Shown: positions 8,882 to 18,584, numbered from the stretch's first letter. The stretch: 64,000 nucleotides of DNA from Peribacillus frigoritolerans (GCF_004358755.1 NZ_SMZY01000005.1:124001-188000), one strand, 5' to 3'. Notes: generated from the sequence alone by a model not told the origin. A program made the numbers and translations.

Positions 8882-10828
8882 ATGTGTGGTATAGCAGGGT
8901 TTATCGATTCATTATCTCAAACAGGAAACGAACAGCTGCAATCCACAGTTTCACGGATGACTGACATGCTCCATTCAAGGGGACCGGATCATGGAGATAT
9001 TTGGGTGGATGAACAAACGGGTCTTGCTCTTGGCCACCGCCGGCTGTCAATTATTGACTTATCTCCTGAAGGTAATCAGCCAATGCATTCAAAGAGCGGA
9101 CGATATGTTTTAGTCTTTAATGGTGAGATTTACAATTACCTTTCACTTCGTTCAGAACTTGAACTGGCAGGCATTGTTTTTAAAGGAAGTTCCGATACAG
9201 AGGTGATGATAGAGAGTATTGAGATGTGGGGAATTAATAGGGCACTAACAAAATTTACAGGGATGTTTGCCTTTGCCTTGTGGGACAGGAAAGAACGATT
9301 ATTATATCTCGCCAGAGACCGTATAGGTGAAAAACCACTTTACTACGGCTGGGCAGGAAAAATTTTTTTATTTGGATCCGAATTAAAGGCGTTAAAATCA
9401 CATCCTGCTTTTGAATGGAATGTAAACCGGGATGTATTACCGCTGTATTTACGTTATAACTGTATCCCCGCCCCTTTTTCCATTTATGAAAATATATTCA
9501 AAGTAATGCCTGCAACGTATCTCGTCATTAATCCTGCAAAATCTTCTCATGTTTCAGATCCAATTAAATATTGGTCAGCTGAAAAAGCAGCAGACAACGG
9601 TTTTCGGTATCCGATTCATTGCTCGGAAGAAGAAGCGGTTTCCAAATTAGATCAAGTATTGCGGACGGCAGTAAAGCAGCAGATGGTATCAGACGTACCG
9701 CTTGGAGCGTTTCTATCAGGAGGTATTGATTCCTCGATGATCGTAGCACTCATGCAAAGCGAGAGCAGCAGACCAATTAAGACCTTTACAATCGGATTTC
9801 ACCAGACCGAATACAATGAGGCAGGGTATGCTAAAGAAGTTGCTTCGCATCTGGATACCGACCATACAGAACTGTATGTGACAGAGCAGCAGGCCATGGA
9901 AGTGATTCCGAAGCTGCCTTTCATATACGATGAACCATTTTCTGATTCTTCCCAGATTCCTACTTTTCTGGTATCGCAGCTTGCCCGTCAGCACGTAACC
10001 GTTTCTCTGAGCGGAGACGGAGGAGATGAATTATTTGCAGGTTATAATCGACATCTCTGGGGAGAGAAAATTTGGAATAATATTCATCATCTGCCTAAAA
10101 GCATAAGGCATCTGGCTGCTGTGCCTCTTAATAAAATATCTCCTCAAAAGCTGGAGAACAGCAGGTTCCTTCCAGCCAAGTACAAGAATCGATTTCTCGG
10201 GGAATATTTGCATAAATTTGGAGATATCCTAAAAGCCGATTCGGTGGAAGAAATGTACCTCTCACTCACCTCTCATTGGAAGAATCCTCAACTTGTAGTA
10301 AAGGACCGCATATTACTGGAACCATTTCTTAATCATTCATCCTCTATTTTTCCATCGGCTACCGAAATGATGATGTACCTGGATATGATTCAATATCTCC
10401 CGGACGATATTCTTGTAAAGGTAGACCGTGCCGGCATGAGTGTCAGTCTCGAAACGAGAGCTCCATTCTTAGATCATAATGTTGTCGAGTTCTCGTGGCG
10501 TATTCCATTATCCATGAAATTAAAAGGAAATCAGAGCAAATGGTTAATGAGACAGCTGCTATATACCTATGTTCCAAAGGAATTAATTGAACGTCCTAAA
10601 CATGGATTTGGCGTACCAATCGGCCATTGGCTTCGCGGTCCATTAAAGGAATGGGCTGAGGAACTTCTTGCCGGGAATCGATTGCTGACCGAAGGGTATT
10701 TTCAGCCAGCGCCCATCAGGCAAAAATGGGAAGAACATTTAACAGGGAAAAGCAACTGGCATCATCAGCTATGGGATATATTAATGTTTCAATCATGGCT
10801 GGAAAATGAAAAACGGTCTTGGGAATAA
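8882..10828 (+). CDS. asnB: AsnB-like glutamine-dependent amidotransferase
   Basis: A 648-residue asparagine synthase-type enzyme. The chain starts MCGIAGF, exposing Cys2 as the class II glutaminase nucleophile; GEIYNY and the RDRIGEKPLYYG segment follow. The synthetase domain holds the PP-loop SGGIDSS and the SLSGDGGDELFAGY motif. A strong AGGAGGAT ribosome site precedes the ATG. Within polysaccharide loci such proteins often amidate uronic acids (WbpS-like) rather than make asparagine. The uronate-forming fusion enzyme at 5352 in the same run makes that likely here, but this is inference; ordinary asparagine synthesis remains possible. Confidence 0.85.
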   Translation: MCGIAGFIDSLSQTGNEQLQSTVSRMTDMLHSRGPDHGDIWVDEQTGLALGHRRLSIIDLSPEGNQPMHSKSGRYVLVFNGEIYNYLSLRSELELAGIVFKGSSDTEVMIESIEMWGINRALTKFTGMFAFALWDRKERLLYLARDRIGEKPLYYGWAGKIFLFGSELKALKSHPAFEWNVNRDVLPLYLRYNCIPAPFSIYENIFKVMPATYLVINPAKSSHVSDPIKYWSAEKAADNGFRYPIHCSEEEAVSKLDQVLRTAVKQQMVSDVPLGAFLSGGIDSSMIVALMQSESSRPIKTFTIGFHQTEYNEAGYAKEVASHLDTDHTELYVTEQQAMEVIPKLPFIYDEPFSDSSQIPTFLVSQLARQHVTVSLSGDGGDELFAGYNRHLWGEKIWNNIHHLPKSIRHLAAVPLNKISPQKLENSRFLPAKYKNRFLGEYLHKFGDILKADSVEEMYLSLTSHWKNPQLVVKDRILLEPFLNHSSSIFPSATEMMMYLDMIQYLPDDILVKVDRAGMSVSLETRAPFLDHNVVEFSWRIPLSMKLKGNQSKWLMRQLLYTYVPKELIERPKHGFGVPIGHWLRGPLKEWAEELLAGNRLLTEGYFQPAPIRQKWEEHLTGKSNWHHQLWDILMFQSWLENEKRSWE

Positions 10829-10833
10829 GAGAT

Positions 10834-12102
10834 ATGAAGTTGGTGAAAAAATTGCAGAAAAAGGTAAGCTTTTCGGTTATTTGGTTTTCAGCCGGGTTAA
10901 TTTTATCAACAGCCACACAGCTTAGAATACCAGGATCACCTATTGGACCAGGGGAGATTATTCTTCTTCTCTGGATGATGATGACCTTTACTATTCAATT
11001 CAAATATAGGGGCATATTTATCACATCGTTATCAAGAAAACTTGTCCCCTTTTGGTTCTTTATGTTTCTATGTTTATTTATTGGCACGATGGTCTCTATA
11101 TATCTAGGAGTATTGGTTCCGGGATTCGGTCGAACTTTTTTGGCTTATCTATTTTCAAGCCTCCTGTTTATTGTTTTATCATTCGAAAAAAATTGGAAAA
11201 CGCAAGTATTAATGATAGCGAAAATAACCGTTTCAGTAACCGTAAGCGTGCTGCTGTTTTTGCTTATATTTAATCCCCGATATTCTACTATTGGACCGAT
11301 TGATAGCTGGAATGGCAGCATAAGGTTTTTAGGGTGGTCGAAAAACCCAAATCAAGTCGCCATGAATGTTACTATTTTTCTTTATATGAGTCTTTATTTA
11401 AGTTCGATTGCAAAAACTTCTCTGCGTAAAGCCTGGTATATCAGTTTATCGGCGGCTTGTGTTTGGATTGGAATTGAAACGAAAAGCGATGCAATGTCTG
11501 TCGCATTATCAAGTGGATTCGTCATTCTCTTCATCTCTTTTTGGATAAGAAAGGCTGCTGATACACAAATTGGATATTGGTCAGGGGCATGGCTAAAAGT
11601 ATTGCTGCCTGCATTGCTTTGTTTTACGGCAGTGATATTTAGTCCATTAATCTATCAGGGATTAAAACAAGATATTGCAGCAATTTCTGAAGAGGGGGAC
11701 CAAGGAGAACATCGGTTCATATTATGGGAAAACGGAATAAAAGCCATTGAATCCTCCCCTTTATTCGGTCTGGGCCCAGGAGCGTACTCAGGAGAGGATG
11801 CGCCCTTTCAGGGCATGGAAGCTCATAACACGTTTATTGATATGGGGATGAATGTGGGGCTTGTAGGAATATGTTTATTTCTTGGCTTCTTATGCTGGAT
11901 TGGCTATTTATTAATTATAAAAAAAGAGTTTATTTTATTTACTGGCTTAGTGACTGTCATATTTTATACTTTATTTCATTTCACCTTACGACATCCAATG
12001 TTTTGGTTTTATTTGTTTTTTATGATTTCGATTTGTATGGATCAAGCAAAATCGATGTTATCAGGAATAAACTCCTCCATCTACAATTCCAAAAAAAAAT
12101 AG
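10834..12102 (+). CDS. O-antigen polymerase/ligase family membrane protein, Wzy-like
   Basis: About 422 residues with some 10-12 membrane segments and one longer outer loop. The loop holds HRFILWENGIKAI and GLGPGAYSG, the Wzy_C/WaaL pattern. It would polymerise lipid-linked repeat units on the outer membrane face, paired with the flippase at 13374 and the Wzz-like protein at 25010. The ATG at 10834 just follows the asnB stop; an in-frame TTG at 10819 would overlap asnB. Polymerase rather than ligase is inferred from context, since Gram-positive cells have no lipid A core. Confidence 0.8.
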   Translation: MKLVKKLQKKVSFSVIWFSAGLILSTATQLRIPGSPIGPGEIILLLWMMMTFTIQFKYRGIFITSLSRKLVPFWFFMFLCLFIGTMVSIYLGVLVPGFGRTFLAYLFSSLLFIVLSFEKNWKTQVLMIAKITVSVTVSVLLFLLIFNPRYSTIGPIDSWNGSIRFLGWSKNPNQVAMNVTIFLYMSLYLSSIAKTSLRKAWYISLSAACVWIGIETKSDAMSVALSSGFVILFISFWIRKAADTQIGYWSGAWLKVLLPALLCFTAVIFSPLIYQGLKQDIAAISEEGDQGEHRFILWENGIKAIESSPLFGLGPGAYSGEDAPFQGMEAHNTFIDMGMNVGLVGICLFLGFLCWIGYLLIIKKEFILFTGLVTVIFYTLFHFTLRHPMFWFYLFFMISICMDQAKSMLSGINSSIYNSKKK

Positions 12103-12188
12103 CCAGAGTACCTTAAAGACAAATTCATCATCACAATTGTTTTTTTATTGAATAAATTAGGGATAACCATTTGTTAGGAGAATCGTTA

Positions 12189-13346
12189 ATGAAAAATGAA
12201 AGAATTTTTTTGTCCTCTCCTCATATTAGCGGGAAAGAAATTGATTATGTAAAAGAGGCGTTTCTTACAAATTGGATTGCACCTTTAGGGCCGCACGTCA
12301 ATTTGTTTGAAAAAGAGTTATCTCAATTCACAGGATCTAAAGGGGCAGTCGCGGTAAATTCAGGCACAGCAGGAATCCACCTTGCACTAAAGCTTTTAAA
12401 TGTAGGGAATGGGGATCATGTGTTTTGCTCTACCTTTACATTTGTTGCAAGTGCCAATCCTATATTATACGAGGGTGCAACTCCTGTATTTATAGATTCA
12501 GAGCCTTCTACATGGAATATGTCTCCTCAGGCGTTAAAAAAAGCTTTTGAAGATGCAGCAGGGGAAGGGAAGTTGCCGAAAGCTGTTATTATCGTCAATT
12601 TATATGGACAGAGCGCAGATATGGATCCATTGTTATCCATATGCGAGGAATACCATGTGCCTGTCATCGAAGATGCAGCGGAATCACTTGGTGCGACTTA
12701 TAAAGGAAAAGCAAGCGGAACGATGGGGAAATTCGGAGTATATTCATTCAACGGGAATAAAATCATTACTTCTTCAGGCGGCGGCATGTTAGTTTCCGAT
12801 GATGAAGAAGCTCTTGAAAAAGCCCGTTTTTGGGCTACCCAATCCAGAGAGCGGACCAAACATTATGAACATCAGGAAATTGGGTACAATTATCGGTTAA
12901 GCAATGTATCAGCCGGTATCGGAAGAGCTCAGCTCCGCGTTCTGGAAGATCGCGTCAATGCCAGAAGGCAAGTATATAAAAATTATTATTCAGCTCTTTC
13001 TGATTATAAAGGTATAACATTTATGCCAGAAGCATTGTACGGGAGAGCCACTAGATGGTTAACCGTAATGACAATGGATAAGCAGCTTACTGGCGTTACT
13101 CCTCTGGAATTAATTAATCGGCTTGAAGAAGAAAACATTGAAGCCCGGCAGGTATGGAAACCTATGCATCTGCAGCCTTTGTTTAAAAATTATCGATATT
13201 ATCCCCATCATCCAAATGAAAGTGTATCTGACCTTTTATTTGAAAAAGGAATTTGTTTGCCATCGGGATCTAATCTTACAATTGATCAGCAAAGCCGGGT
13301 TATTAATTGCATGAACTCATTTAATAAAAATCAGGAAGCACCATAA
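12189..13346 (+). CDS. epsN: PLP-dependent sugar aminotransferase, EpsN
   Basis: A 385-residue DegT/DnrJ/EryC1/StrS aminotransferase. From memory it matches B. subtilis EpsN closely: SSPHISGKE near the start, NWIAPLGP, SGTAGIHLALKLL, EDAAESLGATYKGK, and the PLP lysine in SFNGNKIITSSGGG. EpsN/PglE enzymes add the 4-amino group to the UDP-4-keto-6-deoxy sugar on the way to diacetylbacillosamine, so the 3165 dehydratase should supply its substrate. The ATG at 12189 has TAGGAG 8 bases upstream; the in-frame TTG at 12171 lacks a site. No separate LegC-type aminotransferase is visible, so EpsN could also serve that branch. Confidence 0.88.
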   Translation: MKNERIFLSSPHISGKEIDYVKEAFLTNWIAPLGPHVNLFEKELSQFTGSKGAVAVNSGTAGIHLALKLLNVGNGDHVFCSTFTFVASANPILYEGATPVFIDSEPSTWNMSPQALKKAFEDAAGEGKLPKAVIIVNLYGQSADMDPLLSICEEYHVPVIEDAAESLGATYKGKASGTMGKFGVYSFNGNKIITSSGGGMLVSDDEEALEKARFWATQSRERTKHYEHQEIGYNYRLSNVSAGIGRAQLRVLEDRVNARRQVYKNYYSALSDYKGITFMPEALYGRATRWLTVMTMDKQLTGVTPLELINRLEEENIEARQVWKPMHLQPLFKNYRYYPHHPNESVSDLLFEKGICLPSGSNLTIDQQSRVINCMNSFNKNQEAP

Positions 13347-13373
13347 AAAATGCGGAAGAGAGAATAGAAAAAG

Positions 13374-14624
13374 ATGCAGCAACGTCACTCGAAAAGCTAC
13401 TCTTTCTTAGGAAATGCTCTTATATATACGATAGGTTCCATGATTACCCCTGCAATGGGACTAATTTTACTTCCAGTCTACACGTCGTATTTGACACCTG
13501 CAGAATATGGAATCATCACAACAATTCAAGCACTTGCGGGTGTACTGCAGCTGATCATGCTGCTGTCTCTGCATGGAGCCATTGGCAGGCTGTATTACGA
13601 GTTTTTAGGAAAACCAAAAGAGCAGGAAAAGTATTTGGGATCCATTTTCCTTTTCGTTCTCCTCTTTTCAAGTGCTCTATCTATCTTTCTGCTTGTTTTT
13701 AAACTATTTATTGGGAATTTACTATTTGGAAGTATTCCTCTTGATCCATTTTATGTTTACTTTATACTAATCTCTTTTTTTACATCTCTTTCTTCTATCT
13801 ATCTTTCCATTATTAGAGTGAAAGAGCGGCCTTGGTCTCTGGTTTTAGGGTACGCATTAAAAAGTCTTCTGCTGCTTTTTATTTCCCTTTTTGTCATTAT
13901 CAAAATGGAAATGGGAGCCTCCGGTGCGCTCCTTGCCATTCTTATTGCTGAAGGTGCCGTTCTGGTTTTTTATTTCTTCAATTGCAAAAAAGATATCACG
14001 TTTTCCATTTCGAAATCGTATATTTGGATGAGTTTGGTGTACAGTATTCCGCTTTTGCCGCATACGTTAAGCAACTGGTTTATTGTTGCTTCAGATCGTA
14101 TTATCCTCGAAAAATTTATATCGTTGGATCAATTAGGTTATTATGCTTTAGCTGCCCAGATATCTACTGTCCTTCGAATGCTTTATATGAGTATTAACAG
14201 TGCTTATGTTCCAAGATATAACTTGCTGAAAAAATCAGGCAAAACAGCTTCTGCTGAAAAAATGAATATTTATTTTTTAGCCGTTATTTTAATTACGGGA
14301 ATCTTAGCCATGATGTGTTCAGGCTTTTTATTACGGCTGCTGGCGTCCGAATCATTCTATCCTGCTCAGAGATTTATCCCTTTCTTATTAATCGGGGAAA
14401 TGTTTCAGGGAGTCAATTTTATCATTGCAGCTAAACTTCTGTACTATAAAAAAACAGGGAGTGTTTCAGCCAGCAGTTTTATAGCGGCTGCTCTAAACAT
14501 TGTTGTGCTTCTTGCCCTTATTCCGTTTATTGGAGTATGGGGGGCGGTTGTTGCGACAATAGCAGCTGAAGGGATACGGTTTTGTTTGAATGTAATATGG
14601 CTTAAAAGGATCAGCCGTACTTAG
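13374..14624 (+). CDS. Wzx-like oligosaccharide flippase
   Basis: A 416-residue MOP/MATE-superfamily membrane protein with about 12-14 hydrophobic helices. The N-terminus GSMITPAMGLILLPVYTSY and the following LTPAEYGI are typical of Wzx/RfbX exporters. It would flip the undecaprenyl-linked repeat unit outward for the Wzy-like polymerase. It follows epsN by 27 bases. The fold is clear; the repeat unit it recognises is not. Confidence 0.85.
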   Translation: MQQRHSKSYSFLGNALIYTIGSMITPAMGLILLPVYTSYLTPAEYGIITTIQALAGVLQLIMLLSLHGAIGRLYYEFLGKPKEQEKYLGSIFLFVLLFSSALSIFLLVFKLFIGNLLFGSIPLDPFYVYFILISFFTSLSSIYLSIIRVKERPWSLVLGYALKSLLLLFISLFVIIKMEMGASGALLAILIAEGAVLVFYFFNCKKDITFSISKSYIWMSLVYSIPLLPHTLSNWFIVASDRIILEKFISLDQLGYYALAAQISTVLRMLYMSINSAYVPRYNLLKKSGKTASAEKMNIYFLAVILITGILAMMCSGFLLRLLASESFYPAQRFIPFLLIGEMFQGVNFIIAAKLLYYKKTGSVSASSFIAAALNIVVLLALIPFIGVWGAVVATIAAEGIRFCLNVIWLKRISRT

Positions 14625-14668
14625 TTAATGTCAAATGGATATTCTGTAAAATGCGGAGGCTCAACTTG

Positions 14669-15802
14669 ATGAATACAAAGGTATTATTTGTCGTCAGTTC
14701 TAATTTCCAGATGATGTTCGCTTATTTTCTAAGCAAATATATGAATGGAGAAGTCCAATATTTAATCCTGGATTCGCAAAATTCAGAAGTGAACGATATT
14801 TCTATTAGAGCAGCAGGCAATAACAAAGCCTGGTTGATTCCAAGCTTGAAGAACACGGTGAAAGACTTGGTTTTTGATAATAAAACTTTATTTAAACATG
14901 TATCTGATATTATCAGGAAGGAATCACCGACGACGGTTATTTTATTTAAAGACAATGATTTTTTAACTTGTAAGGTGATTGAAACAGCGGCACAAATAGA
15001 AGCTAAAATTACACTTGTTCAAGAAGGTGTTGGCATCTACAGATACCCCGAACGAAATTATAAACAATGGTTAAGAATGAAAGTTCCAGTCATTTTGGGA
15101 TATCCCTGGGTATACAGTTTCATACAGGGAATGCATCCAAAAGTGAAAGCAATTGCCGCTGTGGAACCTGACATGCTTCCTGATGTCAAAACCAGATTAA
15201 AAGAGGTAATAAAAATTCCTAAGCAAGCACCTCCTCGTCATTTATTATATGAATACTCTAAAATACTTCCCGATCAAACACTGCAAAGTTTAAAAGGACA
15301 TCATTCAGCCAGCCTTTTATATATCGGGCAGCCTTTATCAAAGCTTGGGATACTGAAGCCAGAGGAGGAAAAAGCATTTCTTCAGACCCTCCTTTTGATT
15401 ACGAAAAAGAATCATCTCAACCTCTTGGTTAAACCGCACCCTTATGAAGATTTGGATATATATGATGGTTTTAAAAATGAATTGACGCTGCTGTCACATA
15501 GTGTACCCGCCGAAATAATTCCTCTCTTTCTTTCGTTAACTTGCGTTGTCACCCCTTATTCTTCAGCAGCTGACAATATGAGCACATGGTTTCATACCCC
15601 TGTGCTCTATGTACATGATCTGTTATTAAAACGACAACTAATCATCGATTATGAATTAAAAGGATCTTTTGTAAAAAATCACACTGAACTAGATGATTTG
15701 ATTGCAAAATATTCGTGTCAAAGTATGGACTCTCAAAAGTTTTATACAGAGAAAGAAAGTGAACTTGACTATCAGCAGTTCGTGGCCGCATTGCTTCACT
15801 AG
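14669..15802 (+). CDS. polysialyltransferase-like protein, candidate nonulosonic acid transferase
   Basis: About 377 residues with the GT-B sialyltransferase pattern known from GT52/GT38 and polyST families. QEG lies at 118-120 (the D/E-D/E-G motif in LVQEGVGIYR), the HP motif is in LVKPHPYED near 257-258, and the Ser-Ser motif is in PYSSAADN near 298-299. An IGQPL segment precedes the HP motif. With legG, legI and legF in the same locus it is the best candidate to move legionaminic acid from its CMP donor to the glycan. The ATG at 14669 has GCGGAGG 9 bases upstream, preferred over 14651. Overall similarity is distant, so function is inferred. Confidence 0.6.
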   Translation: MNTKVLFVVSSNFQMMFAYFLSKYMNGEVQYLILDSQNSEVNDISIRAAGNNKAWLIPSLKNTVKDLVFDNKTLFKHVSDIIRKESPTTVILFKDNDFLTCKVIETAAQIEAKITLVQEGVGIYRYPERNYKQWLRMKVPVILGYPWVYSFIQGMHPKVKAIAAVEPDMLPDVKTRLKEVIKIPKQAPPRHLLYEYSKILPDQTLQSLKGHHSASLLYIGQPLSKLGILKPEEEKAFLQTLLLITKKNHLNLLVKPHPYEDLDIYDGFKNELTLLSHSVPAEIIPLFLSLTCVVTPYSSAADNMSTWFHTPVLYVHDLLLKRQLIIDYELKGSFVKNHTELDDLIAKYSCQSMDSQKFYTEKESELDYQQFVAALLH

Positions 15803-15839
15803 CCTTTGCAGAAATGATATATGGCAAGGAGAATGAAAA

Positions 15840-16607
15840 ATGATGTGGATATTAATAGGAGCCATGCTTTTTTTTATTGCCTGTCACCTGTTATTTGTGT
15901 TCCCAACCTGGTGGGTCAAAATCGTTCGGGTGGATACACCTTTAGGACTTAATAAAACGATTCTCCAACTCAGCGATTTTCACGTTGAGAAAATAAGGAT
16001 ATCCCCTAAACGATTAAAAAAATTCATCATGAAAGAAAAAATCGATTACATCTTTTTAACGGGGGATTATCTTGATGAGGCGTGGGCACTTCCTAAATTC
16101 GCTGCTTATTTAGACGTATTGAAAGAATCGTCTATTCCTGTATTTGCTGTTTTAGGTAATCATGATTACCGTCTCCCTGACATTGGTTCTTTGAAGCTGT
16201 TATTCGAGAATTATCAAATCAGCCTTCTTGAAAATGAGGCTGTCTCTTTGGACGGCTTTTTCCTGCTGGGCATTGACCCTTATAGAAGAGGATGGAATCA
16301 AGTCACGGAAAAGATTATGGCACAGCGGCATAACGAACCGCTAATCGTGCTCTGTCATGATCCAAATTGTTTTGAATACATCAAGGCAAAATATGAACTT
16401 GCATTTGCAGGACATTTTCATGGTAAACAAATAAACATTCCTTTTCTTTTTAAATTGAAGCCAATGGGTCCTTTCGCTGAAAAAGGGATCTTTACCGGCA
16501 AGCACCAATTAGCTGCAGGAGAACTATACATTTCAAATGGCCTTGGCCAAACAAGATGGAATATCCGTTTTTTAGTCCGAAGCGAGATGACGATTCACAA
16601 TGTTTAA
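15840..16607 (+). CDS. membrane-anchored calcineurin-type metallophosphoesterase
   Basis: A 255-residue protein with one N-terminal membrane helix (residues 2-22) followed by a metallophosphoesterase domain. The full metal-ligand series is present: SDFH, TGDYLDE, GNHD, CHDP and GHFHG. It resembles YkuE/YaeI-like enzymes. The Gram-positive topology could place the domain outside or inside; I cannot decide. It sits between the sialyltransferase-like gene and the GMC oxidase pair, upstream of the polyprenyl-arabinose genes. It is a second candidate, besides the DUF212 protein, for a lipid-phosphate or sugar-phosphate phosphatase. ATG with AAGGAG upstream. Confidence 0.78.
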   Translation: MMWILIGAMLFFIACHLLFVFPTWWVKIVRVDTPLGLNKTILQLSDFHVEKIRISPKRLKKFIMKEKIDYIFLTGDYLDEAWALPKFAAYLDVLKESSIPVFAVLGNHDYRLPDIGSLKLLFENYQISLLENEAVSLDGFFLLGIDPYRRGWNQVTEKIMAQRHNEPLIVLCHDPNCFEYIKAKYELAFAGHFHGKQINIPFLFKLKPMGPFAEKGIFTGKHQLAAGELYISNGLGQTRWNIRFLVRSEMTIHNV

Positions 16608-16654
16608 GAGTCTATTAAACTAGTGGAAGAATGATTTAAAGGGAGACATGAAGG

Positions 16655-17026
16655 ATGAAGGTTTTCTTTCATAAAGTGGTTTCAGCCTTATCACAGTCAA
16701 TTCCATACCCAATCACGGGAACAATCGAGGTAAATCACATCACTGAAGAGTTAACAGACTTTGTAATAGAGCAATTTCATAGAATGGCCGTTTATTTACA
16801 GGCTGCGCTATTTATGGCCACCATATTTTTTGCATTTTATGGTTTATTTGTTGGCGGTAAACTGTTTCAAAATCTTCCTGAAGAGTTGAAAGTTAACCAA
16901 ATAAAAAGGTGGAAAAATTCTAAGATTAGTTATTTTAGAGATTTTATCCGTTTTTATGAAAGTCTGATTTTTTTAAGGCTGTTTTCAAAATTAGAAGAAG
17001 AAATGAGGGGGAATCATCATGATTGA
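16655..17026 (+). CDS. small single-span membrane protein paired with the GMC oxidoreductase
   Basis: A 123-residue protein I cannot assign to a named family. One hydrophobic helix spans about residues 45-68. The C-terminal part is rich in Arg, Phe and Tyr (RWKNSKI, FRDFIRFYESL). Good ribosome site (GGGAGACATGAAGG) before the ATG. Its last 8 bases overlap the GMC gene, so the two are likely translated together and may form a complex, with this protein as membrane anchor. That pairing is inference from gene order only. Confidence 0.6.
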   Translation: MKVFFHKVVSALSQSIPYPITGTIEVNHITEELTDFVIEQFHRMAVYLQAALFMATIFFAFYGLFVGGKLFQNLPEELKVNQIKRWKNSKISYFRDFIRFYESLIFLRLFSKLEEEMRGNHHD

Positions 17027-18488
17027 TCAAACGCTGACCGCCTCACCTGATCCCGCAGAAGAGTTAAAAAGTGAAATTGTTGTCATTGGCTCTGGACCAG
17101 GAGGGGCATTGACAGCGTTTTATCTGGCTCAGTCCGGCAGGGATGTTTTGCTGATAGAAGAAGGATCTCTGCAGAGGCTGGAATCAACAAAATCGTATTC
17201 AATTGAGGAAATGGTTGAGAAATACCGAAATGGAGGTATTACTCCAATGTTTGGTTCTCCCAAAATTGTTTATGCGGAAGGTCGTGTTGTTGGAGGCGGA
17301 AGTGAAGTAAACAGCGGTTTATACCATCGCACCCCGGAACATATATTAGAAGAATGGAAAAAAAAGTTTGACGTCGATGCATTATCTATAAAGGACATGC
17401 TTCCTCACTTTGAAGCTTGTGAAGAGGCGTTATCGGTATCCTCTCTGCCCCATGAACCCTCAAAACCATCCTTAAAGCTTAAACAGGGGGCAGAAAAGAT
17501 GGGGTGGGAAGCAGTAGAAGTGCCAAGGTGGTTTACTTATAGTCAGGAGCGTGACAAATACGGCCGATATCTCAGCCATAAACAGTCTATGTCAAAAACG
17601 TTTATCCCCAAAGCCATTGAACATGGCTGTAAACTTCTTCATGATACCTGGATTAAGTCAATCAGGCAAAATGGAGCAAAATGGATTTTAAGCGGGAAAC
17701 ATCAAGACAAAAAAGAAATAGTCATTGAAACAGAAACTTTATTCATTTGCTGCGGCGCTGTACAAACTGCTGCACTTTTAAGAAGAAGCGGAATCAAAAA
17801 GAACATCGGTAACTCGCTGCAGATCCATCCGACCCTTAAAGTAATTGGGCAGTTTGAAGAAAAGGTGAATGATTTTGAACTTGGGGTACCAGTTTATCAA
17901 GTTAAAAACTTTGCTCCCAGACTTAGCTTCGGCTGTTCTATTAGCTCGCCTTCCTATTTAGCGGCAGGAATGATTGATCACCCTGATTTTTTAAATGAAA
18001 TCGTCTCGAATTGGGAGAAGATGGCTGTTTATTATACGATGATAACCGGGCATGGAAGAGGAACAATCCGAACCATTCCGGGCTTTAGAGATCCGGTTAT
18101 ACGCTATCATCTGACAGAAGAAGATTTAAGGGATCTTTCTGAAGGTCTCTATAAGATTTCTTCCTTGCTTTTTGAAGGGGGCGCATCAGCTGTTCATCCC
18201 AGTGTAGCTGGGATGGGGAGGTTCAGTAACCCATCACATTTGAAGGATATCCCGGAGATCCTTTCAAAAACGAAAACAAATTTAATGACAATTCATCTGT
18301 TTTCATCCTGCCCAATGGGCGAAAAGAAAGAAATTTGCGCCGCAGATTCTTTCGGGAAAGTGCATGGTTTTTCAAATTTATACATTTCTGACGCCAGTTT
18401 GTTATGTTCTGCACCAGGGGTAAATCCTCAAGGTTCCATCATGGCAGTTTCAAGAAGGAATGTCCTTAAGTTCTTGGGTAAGCTTTAA
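17019..18488 (+). CDS. GMC-family FAD oxidoreductase
   Basis: A 489-residue flavoprotein. The dinucleotide loop VVIGSGPGGALTA lies at residues 21-33, GGGSEVNSGLYHR near 99-111, and the C-terminal GMC block runs from HLFSSCPMG through LYISDASL to GVNPQGSIMAV. It oxidises an alcohol group; the substrate is unknown. Position in the block leading to the DprE1/DprE2 genes suggests a sugar or polyprenyl-linked substrate rather than a free alcohol, but no sequence feature proves this. It overlaps the small membrane protein gene by 8 bases, with GAGGGGGA before the ATG. Confidence 0.8.
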   Translation: MIDQTLTASPDPAEELKSEIVVIGSGPGGALTAFYLAQSGRDVLLIEEGSLQRLESTKSYSIEEMVEKYRNGGITPMFGSPKIVYAEGRVVGGGSEVNSGLYHRTPEHILEEWKKKFDVDALSIKDMLPHFEACEEALSVSSLPHEPSKPSLKLKQGAEKMGWEAVEVPRWFTYSQERDKYGRYLSHKQSMSKTFIPKAIEHGCKLLHDTWIKSIRQNGAKWILSGKHQDKKEIVIETETLFICCGAVQTAALLRRSGIKKNIGNSLQIHPTLKVIGQFEEKVNDFELGVPVYQVKNFAPRLSFGCSISSPSYLAAGMIDHPDFLNEIVSNWEKMAVYYTMITGHGRGTIRTIPGFRDPVIRYHLTEEDLRDLSEGLYKISSLLFEGGASAVHPSVAGMGRFSNPSHLKDIPEILSKTKTNLMTIHLFSSCPMGEKKEICAADSFGKVHGFSNLYISDASLLCSAPGVNPQGSIMAVSRRNVLKFLGKL

Positions 18489-18584
18489 AAATAACAGTAA
18501 GCTTATACCTATTTTCCTGAGAACACTTCACAGTTTATGCAGACAATCATATGATGGACTAAATTCATCTATGGAGGATTACTG

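Noticed and set aside
12189-13346. Calling EpsN a LegC
   Set aside because: Its segments match EpsN/PglE-type UDP-sugar aminotransferases much better, so LegC activity is only noted as a possibility.
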